Source of the DNA: Crambe crambe
Taxonomy: Eukaryota; Porifera; Demospongiae; Poecilosclerida; Crambeidae
Reading direction: 5' to 3'
Length of the DNA stretch: 64,000 nucleotides
NCBI GenBank assembly: GCA_963924555.1
Contig: OZ004584.1
Span: forward strand, 620,001 to 684,000
A program made the position numbers and the translations under genes. The stretch's first letter is position 1, and every line of letters starts with the position of its first letter. The notes beneath the pieces are model-generated. The model was not told the DNA's origin. It saw nothing but the letters and a program-made list of their open reading frames with translations, and did no database searches. Of this stretch, positions 46,578 through 59,643 are shown in pieces.

Positions 46578-46807
46578 TCTCACAACATAAAAATGTCTAG
46601 CTCTGAAATAAAAATCAACTTTCTCTTATAGCTACTGCACAAATATCATGTTTATAAACATGCTACCTTGTGTAAATGTAGCTACCGCGGACCGGTATTG
46701 ATGCAGAACCCTTAGCCTTAGGCTAAACTATACATACATAAGACTTAGTACATACATACATACATAAGTGCAGCTTATAATTTCTAGTATGATTGTAGTT
46801 ATGGCCT

Positions 46808-47084
46808 ACACTGCAAAAATGAAAGTGTACACAGCACACCTATAGTGTGTATATAGAGACTATTTAGTGCACACCTATAGTGTGTATATAGAGACTATTT
46901 AGTGCACACCTATAGTGTGTATATAGAGACTATTTAGTGCACACCTATAGTGTGTATATAGAGACTATTTAGTGCACACCTATAGTGTGTATATAGAGAC
47001 TATTTAGTGTGCATTGCACACATATAGTGTGTGTATTGGGACATTTTAGTGTGCATATAACGCTTCTGTTTTTATAGTGTAGCT
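46808..47084. mobile_element. Element with CTACACTGCAAAAATG ends and internal 35-bp tandem repeats
   Basis: The left CTACACTGCAAAAATGAAAG and the right CTTCTGTTTTTATAGTGTAG are inverted. Inside, CACACCTATAGTGTGTATAT plus AGAGACTATTTAGTG is repeated five times. Related but rearranged copies lie at 62085-62465 and a fragment near 10025-10060. Confidence 0.7.
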
Positions 47085-47644
47085 ATTACGTATCTTGTTG
47101 AAGCCTCATTAATGAAAAGCAATTCCAACCCTCAGCACACATTTAAAAGGCTGCTGTTACATGTGTACACCATCTCCCCACTATCAGATGAGTAGGTAGG
47201 TAGCTAATGGTTGGGAAATAATCATACGATACATTCTAATGGCTGCTGGCCCAGTAGTACACTAATTATTGTCCCCATACACACACTACAAGGTGCAATG
47301 TACACATATGGAACTCTCTTTGATGCCAATATCCCAAAACTTGTAATTTACTACCTTTCTCACACATACAGTTTGACCTTTCAGCATGTAATGGTCCATG
47401 CATAATGACTACACGAGGGATATGATCTGTGTACATGTGCACGTGTATCTGTTACAACCACATTGCACATTATAGCTAATGGGGACAGTTTAGTGTGCAT
47501 AGCTATAATGCTTCTTTTTTTTTTCTTTTTTTTTTTGTCTTGTTTTTTTGTTGTTGTTTTGCAAGGCAAGTTGTTCACTGCATAGCACATGTTGATGAGA
47601 TTATGCATATAAAATTATGTATAATTATAATTATATAGCTTATA

Positions 47645-47690
47645 GCCTCGTACCAAAAATGGACCTGGGTACTGTATGAGGCTAATGTGT
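47645..47690. mobile_element. Mini-remnant of the CCTCGTAC...CAGG MITE family
   Basis: AGCCTCGTACC and GGGTACTGTATGAGGCT form a short inverted pair around GGACCT. It looks like a collapsed MITE or two ends only. A similar single end is at 52855-52875. Confidence 0.5.
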
Positions 47691-47711
47691 AGCCTATTAT
47701 ATTTAGTTGGT

Positions 47712-48551
47712 TCATTGTACATATAACTGTAGAAAGTTTAGCTGTATCCTTCCAGTACCACAGGGCCCATCAAAGCAGATTCTCACTTCAATATCATCGG
47801 AGGTGGGGGCAGGGAGGGACACACTGAACCACGGAGGACTGTTGAAGGTGCAGCAGTTGGTGGTGCACTCCATAGCATCCCACAATGCACCATTGTAGTC
47901 ACCATCACAGAAATAGTTATTGCCGACAAATGAAGGGGGGAAAGGAGCGACTGAACGATCTGTACTATCACAAGGACAGCTTTTATTGCCACCACGACCA
48001 GCAGCATAAGACCAAACATGTCGCCGGGGTGATCCACGAGTCACACTGATACCATCCACATAAGACTCATCGATGCTCCTAATAGTGCCATGTAGTGCAA
48101 ATGCATCTAATATGCCAGAACTGTATCCCAGGGCTCGACCACAAATTCGACTGTATTTCAATTGTGACAAAGAAAAAATAGATCCCGGGCAGGTTGTAGG
48201 CGTGGAAGCATAACAAGACCTCATGGGTATCGAAGTCTCTATCCAATCAGGGGAAAGACATTTCTGGGATGTGTTACTCATATTGAAATGAAGCACCTGA
48301 GTCCATAACCCCCTGCCACACTCACTAATCACCTGACTTGTGTTGATTGTTTCGAAATTGATGTGAAAAGATTCAGTTAGATTGTTTCTAGCAGACTCGA
48401 GAGTATTATTTGCAGGACAGGATTTACGACTGTCCCTTCCTCCACTAACAAATGTTGTAGTAACGCGAGTGGGAAGTGGAGTATTGAGGAGTGGTTGAGA
48501 CAAGACTGCTATGAGCAGAGAGGCACTGATAAGAAACACACAAGCTGACAT
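47712..48551 (-). CDS. Secreted Cys-rich family member C
   Basis: An intronless frame starting at ATG 48551 (MSACVFLISASLLIAVLSQP), the start that gives a proper signal peptide; earlier in-frame Met codons add a non-signal leader. Family motifs are all present: SCPANNTLESARNN, ECGRGLWTQVLHFNMSNTSQ, YSRICGRALGYSSGILDAF, YVDGISVTRGSPRRHVWSY, CPCDS, FVGNNYFCDGDYNGALWDAMEC, CCTFNSPPWFSVSLPAPTSD, DIEVRIC and NFLQLYVQ. It is clearly closer to A and B than to the COG5-intron members. The decayed fragment at 52190-52350 matches its N-terminus. Confidence 0.9.
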   Translation of the reverse strand: MSACVFLISASLLIAVLSQPLLNTPLPTRVTTTFVSGGRDSRKSCPANNTLESARNNLTESFHINFETINTSQVISECGRGLWTQVLHFNMSNTSQKCLSPDWIETSIPMRSCYASTPTTCPGSIFSLSQLKYSRICGRALGYSSGILDAFALHGTIRSIDESYVDGISVTRGSPRRHVWSYAAGRGGNKSCPCDSTDRSVAPFPPSFVGNNYFCDGDYNGALWDAMECTTNCCTFNSPPWFSVSLPAPTSDDIEVRICFDGPCGTGRIQLNFLQLYVQ

Positions 48552-48830
48552 TCCTATCTCAAATAAGAAGCTATAGCTAGCTAGGTAACTAAACTTCCAA
48601 CTTAATAAGCTATTTCCTGCATACATATTATGTACCATGCAACATTCTGTACAAGAAGAGGATTAAGAACTACAAGTTATGTACATATGAACAAAACATG
48701 ACTTGGCTATAATACCTGTAGTAAGCATCTCACTTTGATATCTTGAGGCCCCAAAGAGGCAGATAGCTATGATATGATTAGTTTTGAATTGACCATTCAT
48801 GCATGCATGCTGGATTGATGTGCACACAGT

Positions 48831-51800
48831 TCAAAGGTTTTCAAGTCCCTTCTCTATTAGTTCTAACATGATGCGAGCAGTAGGATCAGTGCTTGCTGCT
48901 GCCTGCTGAGTCTTCGTCCGCTTGTTAAACGATTCCACTGTAGCCCTATATAGCCACGCAAATATTAATGAAATATAAATGCATGCACATAGTAACATGC
49001 ACATACAGTAACATGCACATGTACAGTAACATGCACATGTATAGTAACATGCAATTCATCCAGAACATAATAATTATTAATAATATACTTATCATACTAT
49101 CATGCTCCATGCAATTATTACTGAATAAATGCGAGCCTGTCAGCCTCAGATGTATGGGAGTCCATCCAATCAGAATAGTCCTTCTCAGACCAGCCTTGCA
49201 CCTGTACAAGAAAAGATTGAGTGAGTACCAGCTAGGGCTAGGGCTATGTGCTGCATGTACTCAGCTATAAGCACCATTGACACAATTTCTACAAAAAATA
49301 AAATTTAACAGAAAGATGTGCTTCAATTGGAACAAAACATATGCATTCACTTAACTTATATGAGTACCTACAACTTGCTACAGTAAGTAAGAAATGTGTG
49401 GCTTGTGTGGTATTTAGTTGTAGCTATGTAGCTACCTGATGTGGTGACTTCATGTCAGCAGGAGCTCTTGAGAATAAGTAGTTCAAAGCATAGCTGTAAG
49501 GGAGAGAGTCTCCAATGCCTGATGTCTCCACTGTGAATTGATCCGTAGCAAGGAAGAGCAAACGCCTGTGCATAGAAGAAACCCAGGAAAATATAAATAA
49601 ATAAATAAATAAATATTAAATAAACAAACAAACAAATAAACAAACAAAAAGTCCAAAAATAAATGAATAAACAAACAAATAAACAAACAAACAAATAAAT
49701 AAAGTGTATGAATAGCTAATGAAACCTGCTTTTATTTATTGATGATCTTACGTACCTTAGTGTTCTTAATTGCCTGTAAGGAGGTCCCAAGTCTGCTAGT
49801 TTCTGGTAAAATGGAGCTAGGGCGAGCTCAATTTGAGCCATGTCAGTTGTCACCCTCATCTTCCCTCCCTCACCAAGTGGGCGGATCAAGGTCACATGAC
49901 GAACATACAGTTCTAAGATACGAATTGTTGCAGCCTCCAGCCTATACATAATTTAGCTATGAGTACCATGTAGTGCAAAAATTTTGAGGGGTAAATTTTT
50001 GTGGATTGCATGGTTTTGAAACAACAACAACAACAACAACATAATGATTCACACTTTCGACCACAAAAATTTTACACCTGATGGTCATGATGACTAAACT
50101 GGTAAAGGGAAGAAAACTGGTAAAGGGAAGAACAAGTACAGATCGAAGTACATGGTAAAGGGGTCAATACTAATGCTAACTCAATCTACAGATCAGGGTC
50201 AGAGGTCAAACTCAGTAGTTCCCCTCACTGATTGGCAATTTCCTCCTTGCATTGAAACCTTGAGAGATGCTGTGTGTGTATTCGACTAGTGAAGGACTGC
50301 ATCTCCTTCATGAAGCCAGAACAAGGAGCATCAGGAGTCCCAAGTATCATATCTTCCCTCACATCCCTGAGAGAGGAAGAGAAACAAATGCAATAAGTCA
50401 AACTACTATCTCATGCTTCTAGCACACATGGGACACTGTTGTAACACACTATGTACATAGGATTGAGGGTTCCATTAGCCTACCTTAATAGCACAATTGC
50501 TTTGATTTATTAAGGACTGTATACACTCATTTCTTAATAGCACAATTATTATGGTTTGACTTCAATTCCTGTATTGACATACACCCATTTCTTATAGTGT
50601 GCATGAAACATTACCCACAATTTCTACTTCCAAAGTGTATAGATATGGAAGAGAAACTTACCCATAAAACTCTTCCGCATGCATGCTCTCCACCATCTCC
50701 ACCAGCATGTGCAGCACCTCACGGACGAAAGGAGAGACAATATGCTTCATTTGGGACTGGGTTTCATCAAGAGAGCGGGCAATGATGCTCCTTGCCGACT
50801 TGTGGGTGGAGGAAGCACTCACTACATGCTGTGAAATGAGCAGAACATGTCACACAACATACATAACTGCTTTACTGTAGATTTCAGGATGGTTGTCCAT
50901 AAGGAATGAGAAATAGGTAGTGGCTTACAAGGACCTAAGAAACCTGATCCTTTCATGTCCTATACAATCCATGCAGTTGTATAAACCACAGGACAAAATG
51001 TATCCCAAACCTTCCTGACAACCAACCTGCAATGGACAGTATAGCACACACTAAAATTGTAACAATCTTTACATGCTGCATTATATAAACTTTGTAGCAC
51101 TCCACATGCTGCATTGCATAAACTCTAACATAATCATTTCATAGTACATGCTGTATTATAGTATAAACAGTTATACAAGCCACCCCCTTTCTACTGATAC
51201 TTGGACCACAAAGAGTGCATTACATTGCTCTAGACCACAACTATTGCATAATATTATTATTAATTTATGATTGGAGATTTCTAGCTACATCTGAATAACT
51301 GTACTCCAAGCAGTACCCTTGTATGCACAGGCAGCCTTGGGGTCATACCTACATTATGCATACAGCTACCTGAGTGAGAATAGTATGGAAAGTGTGGAGG
51401 TTGTTGACAATGTTGATGTTCCTAAGTTGGGCGTGGTTGGGACCAGAGGAGACTTGGAGAGAGTCGCGAGTGTTGACCATTAGTTCACTGCACTTCATGT
51501 TGTAGAGGCGGATTGCTTTGTCGATGTTCTTGGCTAGAATGTTGGCCAAGGGACCACTACTTCCAGCTGAAGAAAGCTCACTGGGAAGAAATCGGGGGGA
51601 GGGGGGGGGGGGGAATGAGAGGAGAGGGAGAGGGGGGAGGGAGCAGGGAGCAGGGAGGGGCAGAGGAATGAGGAGGGGATGGGAGGGGATGAGAGGAGGG
51701 GGGAAGAGGAGGGGAGGGGAGGGAGGATGAGGAGGGGATGAGAGGAGGGGGGAAGAGGAGGGGAGGGGAGGGAGGATGAGGAGGGGAGGGGAGTGGCAGG

Positions 51801-54800
51801 GGGAATGAGAAGGAGAGAGGTGGGTGTCACAGTTTACGTACCTGCTGAAACTTTTAGCGATACCCAAGATCTCCTCTTCCCTTGGCAGATCACGGCCAGA
51901 TGCTCCAAAGAGCTGGTTTATGGAATCGAGAAGTCGAGATTGGGAGCGAGAGATAAAGGCTTTTTCAAAGGGAGACAGTGCTGCCAACAAAGCTGCTTCA
52001 TAGAGTGCACTGAAAATATATATATTTTTTATGCTGTTAATATAATGTATGTTTCAGCTCTTACAGACACTCTAGAGGTTTATTCAGTACTTATTACTAC
52101 CATACAAGAACCAACATATGCCATCTTCTGTTTCTACTGTAACAGATAGTTCAGTGAGTGAATTCATCCTTTCAAGAGTAAATTCACTGCGCTTTCTTCT
52201 AGCAGACTCAAGACTATCACTTGAAGGACAAAAGCCAAGGCTATCTTCTTCTTCTCCGCTTAGAATTGCAGGAGTAGGAAGGGACCCACCAAGGGGTGGA
52301 GTGGTGATCGTTATGAGAACAGGGAGGCACTGATAAAAAACACACAGTAGCTAGCAATTTCTTCCGTATTTCCAATACTCGGCAATCCCAATGTGCAAGT
52401 ACAATTGTACCACAAAATTGCAATAGCTTATTTTTGTAGCTACTTCAAGACAATTGTTTTGCACACATTATTGAATAAATAGCTGGAGGAAACTTATATG
52501 AACCATTTCACCTCTAATAACTTGATCACGAATAGATTCTCACTTTTATACAATCGAAAGTGGGGGCAGGGAGAGTCTGGCCAGCAGCAAAAGCCTGAAT
52601 ATGTTGTCGAGGCTCCATCAACATAACCATTATCAATGCCTCTATTCTATTAGGACTATAGACAGCATAGCCAGTAACCTGTCCACAAACATGACTGTAT
52701 GTTAGTCCTGAGAAAGATACAGAGAAAGTAGGTCCTGCGCATGAGCCTCCTCTATTGAATTTAGCAGGGTTAACACGCTATTAAGTGTTATTATAGTGTG
52801 CACACACTTGATCAATACAGCTACATGCAAGCAAGAAAGCATGGGTTTAGCCTCGTACCCAGGCCCCTAGGCTAGCATGGGTTCTGCTTGAAGGCATGTA
52901 GAATTCATGATAATTCAGGGATGCATGCAGCATAAAAATAGGTGCGCTAATGATATTCATTTAAATATTTGAACGGTATTAACCACCCTTTTTTATATAT
53001 AGTCATACATGGAGGAACTAATTCTTCTGTATCTGATTTTCAGGCTTAGGTAAAGGATAGGAAAATAACAATAACATTTATAACATCAGGGGGATAATTA
53101 GCAAAACCATGTAATAATGTACTAAACCTATATAAATAGGTATCATGCATTATAGCTGTAGAACTAGTCAAAGAGTCAAGCCTCCATTTTATTGAACGAA
53201 AACTTGTAGAACGCTCAGATGCAAGGTTTCATCTGGACCAGGCGAATCAGAACAGATCCTTGCTTCAATACCAGCGGAAGTTGGGGCAGGGAGAGTCACG
53301 CTGAACCACGGAGGATTGTTGAAGGTGCAGCAAGGAGTGGTGCAATCTCTCCCATCCCACAGTGCACCATTGTAGTCACCATCGCAGTAGTAATTATTTC
53401 CCACAAAGTCAGGGGGCAGAGGTGCTTGTGCTCGATTCGGGTTATCACAGGGGCAACGGTAGAGAGTAAATTGTGGTCCATGACCAGCACCAAATGTAAA
53501 GATGTGTTGACGAGGGGATCCGTAAGTTAAACTCACTCCATCAACATAATCACCGTCAATGCCTCTACCCCCGTTAACGAATCCATCGGGAGTTCTAACA
53601 GCATAGCCTGTAGCCCGTCCACAAACACGACTGTATGTTAGTCCCATAATAGGAAAAGTACTTCCTTGGCAGCCTCCAATGGTAGTAAAACAAGACCTAG
53701 CAGGAGTTTGAGTCTCGGTCCAAGGCGGAGGACATTGCTGGGATGCATTTCTCATGTCAAAGTTGATCACTTGAGTCCAAGTACCAGTGCCACAATCAGG
53801 GAAGGTGTCAATCAAGGCGTAGCGGGCTTGCTGACGGAGATCCATTCTTGCAGTATCCCGTGCCATATCGGATGGGCACATCCCTCGTGGACTCGCTGTT
53901 CCATTTATGGTGACTGGATCGACACGAACGGGAAGTGGGACATTGAGGCGTGGCTGTGCCAAAATAGCTGTGAGCAACGAAGCAAAAACTAGAAGCAACT
54001 TCATTTTATTTATTTTTGCAAAGCAAGCAACTGATGGTTGGCTGAGGTTTGAACTAGCAACACAACGTGATATTAAAGTTGCACTACTTGTGAACAAGAG
54101 CACAGCTTTATAAAGTTATGTAAATATCACCAACGACAATTCAATGGATGAATACTATCCATTTGTAGATAAAATTAATGAATATTATACAGATAAGTGT
54201 GATTAACGTAATAAGTTGAATGAATACTGCTATATTAGAGTCACAACAAAATAAATAAACAACCACATGACCAATGCATGTGCAATGCATGTGCAACAGG
54301 TGCATGTCCCCACCCCCCACTGCATGTAACTAACTAACCTGGCATAGCTTATAGGCTCATTACATGCATGGCTATTATAGCTGTAGATCTATAACATTAA
54401 GGGACATGCATCATCACATCACTTCATCTGTCTACAAGCATAATTGGTCGAATTCTTTCTAGAATTCCCTACAATGAGATTCATCAAACAAGATATAAGG
54501 GGAGGCAGATATCTCCAGGTCATATCACTATAGCGACAGTGAATCCCATTAAAATTCCATCACGCCTCCTTTATGCATGAAACAAACATGCCACACCCCC
54601 TAAGGACAATTTTTTTTCTGCAGGGGTAATTTAGGACAACCTTTAGCTAAAGCCCTGTTTACACAGCACCACTTATCCAGATCAGAATCAAGATACAAAT
54701 CCACTTCATGTCTAAACAGTCCGCATTGAATCCACATCCTGAGTTCTGGAGTCAATTCCTGGATTTCAAGCATTTAAACGTGCACTAATCTGGATTCTAA

Positions 54801-57800
54801 TCCGGATAAAAAGTGCCATGTAAACGGGGCTTTGGATACCCTCAGAAACATTATCATGATAAAAAAATTATTTTAAAAACGTGCTTTAGTACAACACAGT
54901 TGGTGTCTATATAACAAGGGAGAAAGTGGTGTACTGTGGTGTACTGTACATCATCAATATTGGTTCTCAATAATCTATTGAACAAATATCTGTAGTAAGC
55001 TGAGATGCAAATTCTCATCAGGGCCGGGTGAATCCGAGCAGATTCTCACTTCTATATCATGAGAGGTGGGGGCTGGGAGAGTCACGCTGAACCACGGAGG
55101 ACTATTGAAAGTGCAGCAATCAGTTGTGCAGTCTCTTCCATCCCATAATGCACCATTGTAGTCACCATCACAGAAGTAATTATCACCCACAAAGTCAGGG
55201 GGCAGAGGTGCTTCTCCTCGATTTGGGTTATCACAGGGGCAACGGTAGAGTGAAAATTGGGGTCCATGACCAGCACTGAATGTCCAGATGTGTTGACGAG
55301 GGGATCCATGAGTTAAACTCACTCCATCAACATAATCACCATCAATGCCTCTATTCCCGTTGATAAATCCATCAGGAGTATTAACAGCATAGCCAATGGC
55401 ACGCCCACAAACACGATTGTATCTTCGTCCCAATACAGAAAAAGTGGATCCCAAGCAACCTGCAAACTGCGTGAAGCAAGATCTCGCAGGAGTAGCACTC
55501 TCCACCCAATTTGAGGGACACTGTTGGGATGGATTCCTCATATCGAAATTAATCACCTGAGTCCAGCTTCCATTGCCACAGTCGGGAAATACATCGATTA
55601 AGGCATATTCGACAATTCGACTGCTGTTTTCCCTTGCAGATTCACGGACAGCATCAGGTGGACAGGTCCCTCGTGAACTCGTCGTTCCATTTATAAACAC
55701 TGGATTGACGAAAATAGGGAGGGGCACATTGACACGTGGTGATCGTGGTGATTGGGCTATGATTGCTGTGAGCAATGAAGCAATAACGAAGAGTAGCTTC
55801 ACTCCAGCCATTTTTTACCAAAAACAGTTGCTATACACACTAGCTAAATCTCGTAGACAGTACAGAGTGCTAACAGTATCACTGGAAGTTTTGCGGATAC
55901 TTGAAGGATGAATAATACAGAGGTCATATCCGCCTATATAGATAAAGTGTAATGAATACTATATCTGTATGAATACTGTTACACCATTGCTAGATAGGCT
56001 TAATTACTAACACCATGTTACATTGTGGTATATCAATGCTTGACCTTTAACCCTACAGACTAAACACATGTATGTTGTAGTCACATGCAACTTGTGGAAG
56101 GGGGTGGAAGCCATAAATCAACATACATAAAGTCAAGCCTGACCACAGCTCTTTCTGCAGCCCATGATGCTTTTTCGCCTTTACCTATCATACATTGCAC
56201 TTGTGCAGCCCTAATGAATCAATCTTGCATTGATGGATTTTCCCCACTAGCCTATATCTATCATCCCCACATTGCACTTTGTACAAAATGTAATATCCTT
56301 GGATTATGTCAGAATGAAATAATAGCACCACTAACTATTAAAAAAAAGTAAGGACTGATTGTCACGATTGAGTCTTTGACTTCAAATCTATTGAACAAAT
56401 ATCTGGAGCAAACCGAGATGCATATTCTCATCAGGGCCAGGTGTATCAGCACAGATTCTTGCTTCAATAGCATCGGAGGTGGGGGCAGGAAGAGTCACGC
56501 TGAACCACGGAGGATTGTTGAAGCTGCAGCAATCAGTAGTGCATTCCCTCCCATCCCACAATGCACTGTTATATTCACCATCACAATAGTAATTATCACC
56601 CACAAATGAAGGGGGCAGAGGTGCTTGTCCTCGATTCGGGTTATCACAGGGGCAACGGTAGAGTGAAAATTGTGGTCCATGACCAGCACCAAATGTCCAG
56701 ATGTGTTGACGAGGGGATCCATGAGTTAAACTCACTCCATCTACATAATCATTATCAATGCCTCTACCCCCATTAACAAATGCATCAGGAGAATTAACAG
56801 CATAGCCTAAAGCCCGTCCACAAACGCGACTGTATGTTAATCCCGCTACAGGGAAAGTACTACCTAAGCAGCCTTCACTGGTAGTGAAACATGACCTCGC
56901 AGGGGTAGCACTCTCCACCCAAGGGGAGGGACATTGCTGGGATGGATTACTCATATTAAAGTTAATCACTTGAGTCCAAGTTCCGTTGCCACAATCAGGA
57001 AAGTTGTCCACTAAGGCATATTGGGCCAGTTGACGGAGATTCACCCTTGCACTTGCACGGAGATTATCGGGTGGACACGACCCTTGTGGACTCGTTGATC
57101 CATTTACACCAACTGGATTAACACGGATAGGGAGTCGGGTAGTACTGAGACGAGTCTGGGCTATTATTGCTGTGATCAATGAAGCCAAAATAAGAAGCAA
57201 CTTCATTCTTTTTCTTTTTCGCCAAAAGTACAAATATTAAAAAATGAGGCCTTTTATATAGCAACCAGAACTATTCTGGCATGCATGCAGCATACAGCTG
57301 TTTGTATATTTAGTCTTACCACATGGTTTACTCTATCTCTACCAGGTTGCATGAATCAGGGAAGTTTGATCACAATCTACTGATTAGAAGTGTACATGCA
57401 GCAAAAAATTTCATTGCTGTTCTAATAGACTGTACTTAGAAAAAACTCCAACTTTTGAAATCAAGACTTGAAAACACCTTTTGCCCAAGTCTGTGTACAT
57501 GCAGCTGCATGAAGTGCAAGACCATGTGCATGCAGCTATATATACCAACATACATGCTGCACACAAATCACATGCAGCAAGATCTAAATCGAAGATTTTC
57601 ATTTTAAAATGTATTATTACAAGCTGTACAGCAAACACAGAGTCATTTTTTCCCCTCTTAGATTAACAGCTCTATTTCTATTGCACATAAAATTGGAGTA
57701 AACTGACGTGCACTCTCTCATCACCAATGCTTTGATCTGAACAGATTCTCACTTCAATATCATCGGTGGTGGGAGCAGGGAGAGGCACTTTGAACCACGG

Positions 57801-59604
57801 AGGATTGTTAAAGGTGCAGCAGTTAGTGGTGCAGTTCATAGCATCCCATAAGTCTTGGTTTTCATCACCATCGCAAAAATAATTATTTCCAACAAACGAA
57901 GGGGGCAAGGGTGCTTGACCTCGATCTGGATTATCACAGGGACAACGATACAATCCAAAACTCAACCCATGGCCAGCACCAAAACTCCAAATATGCTGAC
58001 GAGGTGATCCATGAGTCACACTGACACCATCCAGATATGCACCATCAATACCATTATTACGTCCTAAGAATGCATCAGGGGAAGTTATAGCAAAGCCAGT
58101 AGCTCGTCCGCAAACTCGTTTGTATGGTATTCCATTGACGGAATAAAATACTGAAGTTCCACATGACGGAGAAGCACAGGATCTTTCTGGAGTAGTCTGC
58201 AGAGCCCATTGAGAAGGACACTGCTGCTGAGAATCACTCATGTTAAGGAACGCCACTTGACGCCAAAAGCCTGTGCCACATGAAGGCACGAAACTCAAAT
58301 CCTGGAGAATGTTCCGGATCGTAGCACTGGAATTTCTCCGAGCTGCATCACTTGCAGTTCTTGCGGGACAAGCCCTGAGCCCATTTCCGGCAATAATTTG
58401 AGTGTCTATAGAGAACTGTTCTGTAACTGAAAAAATGCAGACTGCAGCAAGGATGATAATTTTCTTGAACATCTTGGAGATGAGACAAAAAAAAAAAAAA
58501 AAGTGAAATTATGCAAAATGCAGGATGAAATGCAGTTTATATAGAACTGCCTCTAATAGAGGCGAGTCTGCAGCTGTTGTCACACCACTTAGTAATATGG
58601 CGCCTATCAGGAAATTTGTTAGTACTATAGTGAAGCCATACATCACCTATAGTTTATACTGCTAGTCTGGTATTCTATAGCAACCGTAGCCATACCACCA
58701 CAGTTGTAGTTTTGATAGTACCAGCTTTAAAACAGGGGCTGATCTGGGGAACTTCACGAAGTTACTCAGAGAATGCACAGTACAGAGGCTGAGCTCACAT
58801 TAATTAGGTGTTACCAGTCAAGGAACTGGCTATAGCATAGCTACCAGAATCACTGATGTAAAAGAACGTCACTTGGCACCAAAAGGATGTGCCACACAAA
58901 GGCACGAAACTCAAATCCTGGAGAATGTTCGGATCATAGCACTGGAATTTCTCCGAGCTGCATCACTTGCAGTTCTCGTGGGGCAAACCCCAAGCCCTTT
59001 TGGTGTCTATAGAGAACTGTTCTGTAACAGAAAAAATGCAGACTGCAGCAAAGACGACTATTTTCTGAACATCTTGGAGACAGGATAAAAAAGTTAAAAT
59101 ACAATGGACTCCCTTTGGGGCCAGCAGAAAGTGTCCTGATTAGAGGGGAGACCTCATTTCAGGGGTGGACTTATAATTATTATGAAGTATACATCGAGAC
59201 TTTTTAAAATGTCCTGAATACAGGGGTGGCCTCATTTCAGGGGTCCTGATTAGAGGGAGTTCACTGTACCTCTAAAATGCGATGAAATGCGAACTGCCTC
59301 AGTTGCTCTAGTAACTGTCACCACCACATAATATGCCTTATCTCGTCAACAGGTTACACTATCAGGAAATAGCACTTGCAGATTTATGCAATAGCATAAT
59401 TGGAGATGGGAGAGAGACAGACTGGCCCATATGCCATTACCCACCATGTATTGATAGGATACTTTGAAGTTGACCTCTGAACATATATGGATCTCTTGGG
59501 CACATAGTGGGGGTGGGTTTGGAAGGGCAACTCATAGCATGCACAAACACTCAGAGTGTAATATCCAATAAGTGTTTGCCTACTCATAGGCAGAGAGGAA
59601 CGGG

Positions 59605-59643
<39 letters not shown>

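Noticed and set aside
51349-51990. A 213-codon minus-strand frame with Ser-Pro-rich middle
   Set aside because: Its ends are two COG5 exons. The middle is the purine-rich intron read through, bounded by good splice sites.
53219-53530. Plus-strand open frames opposite secreted-family genes
   Set aside because: They mirror the conserved minus-strand coding sequence and recur in each family copy at the same place; they carry no independent motifs.
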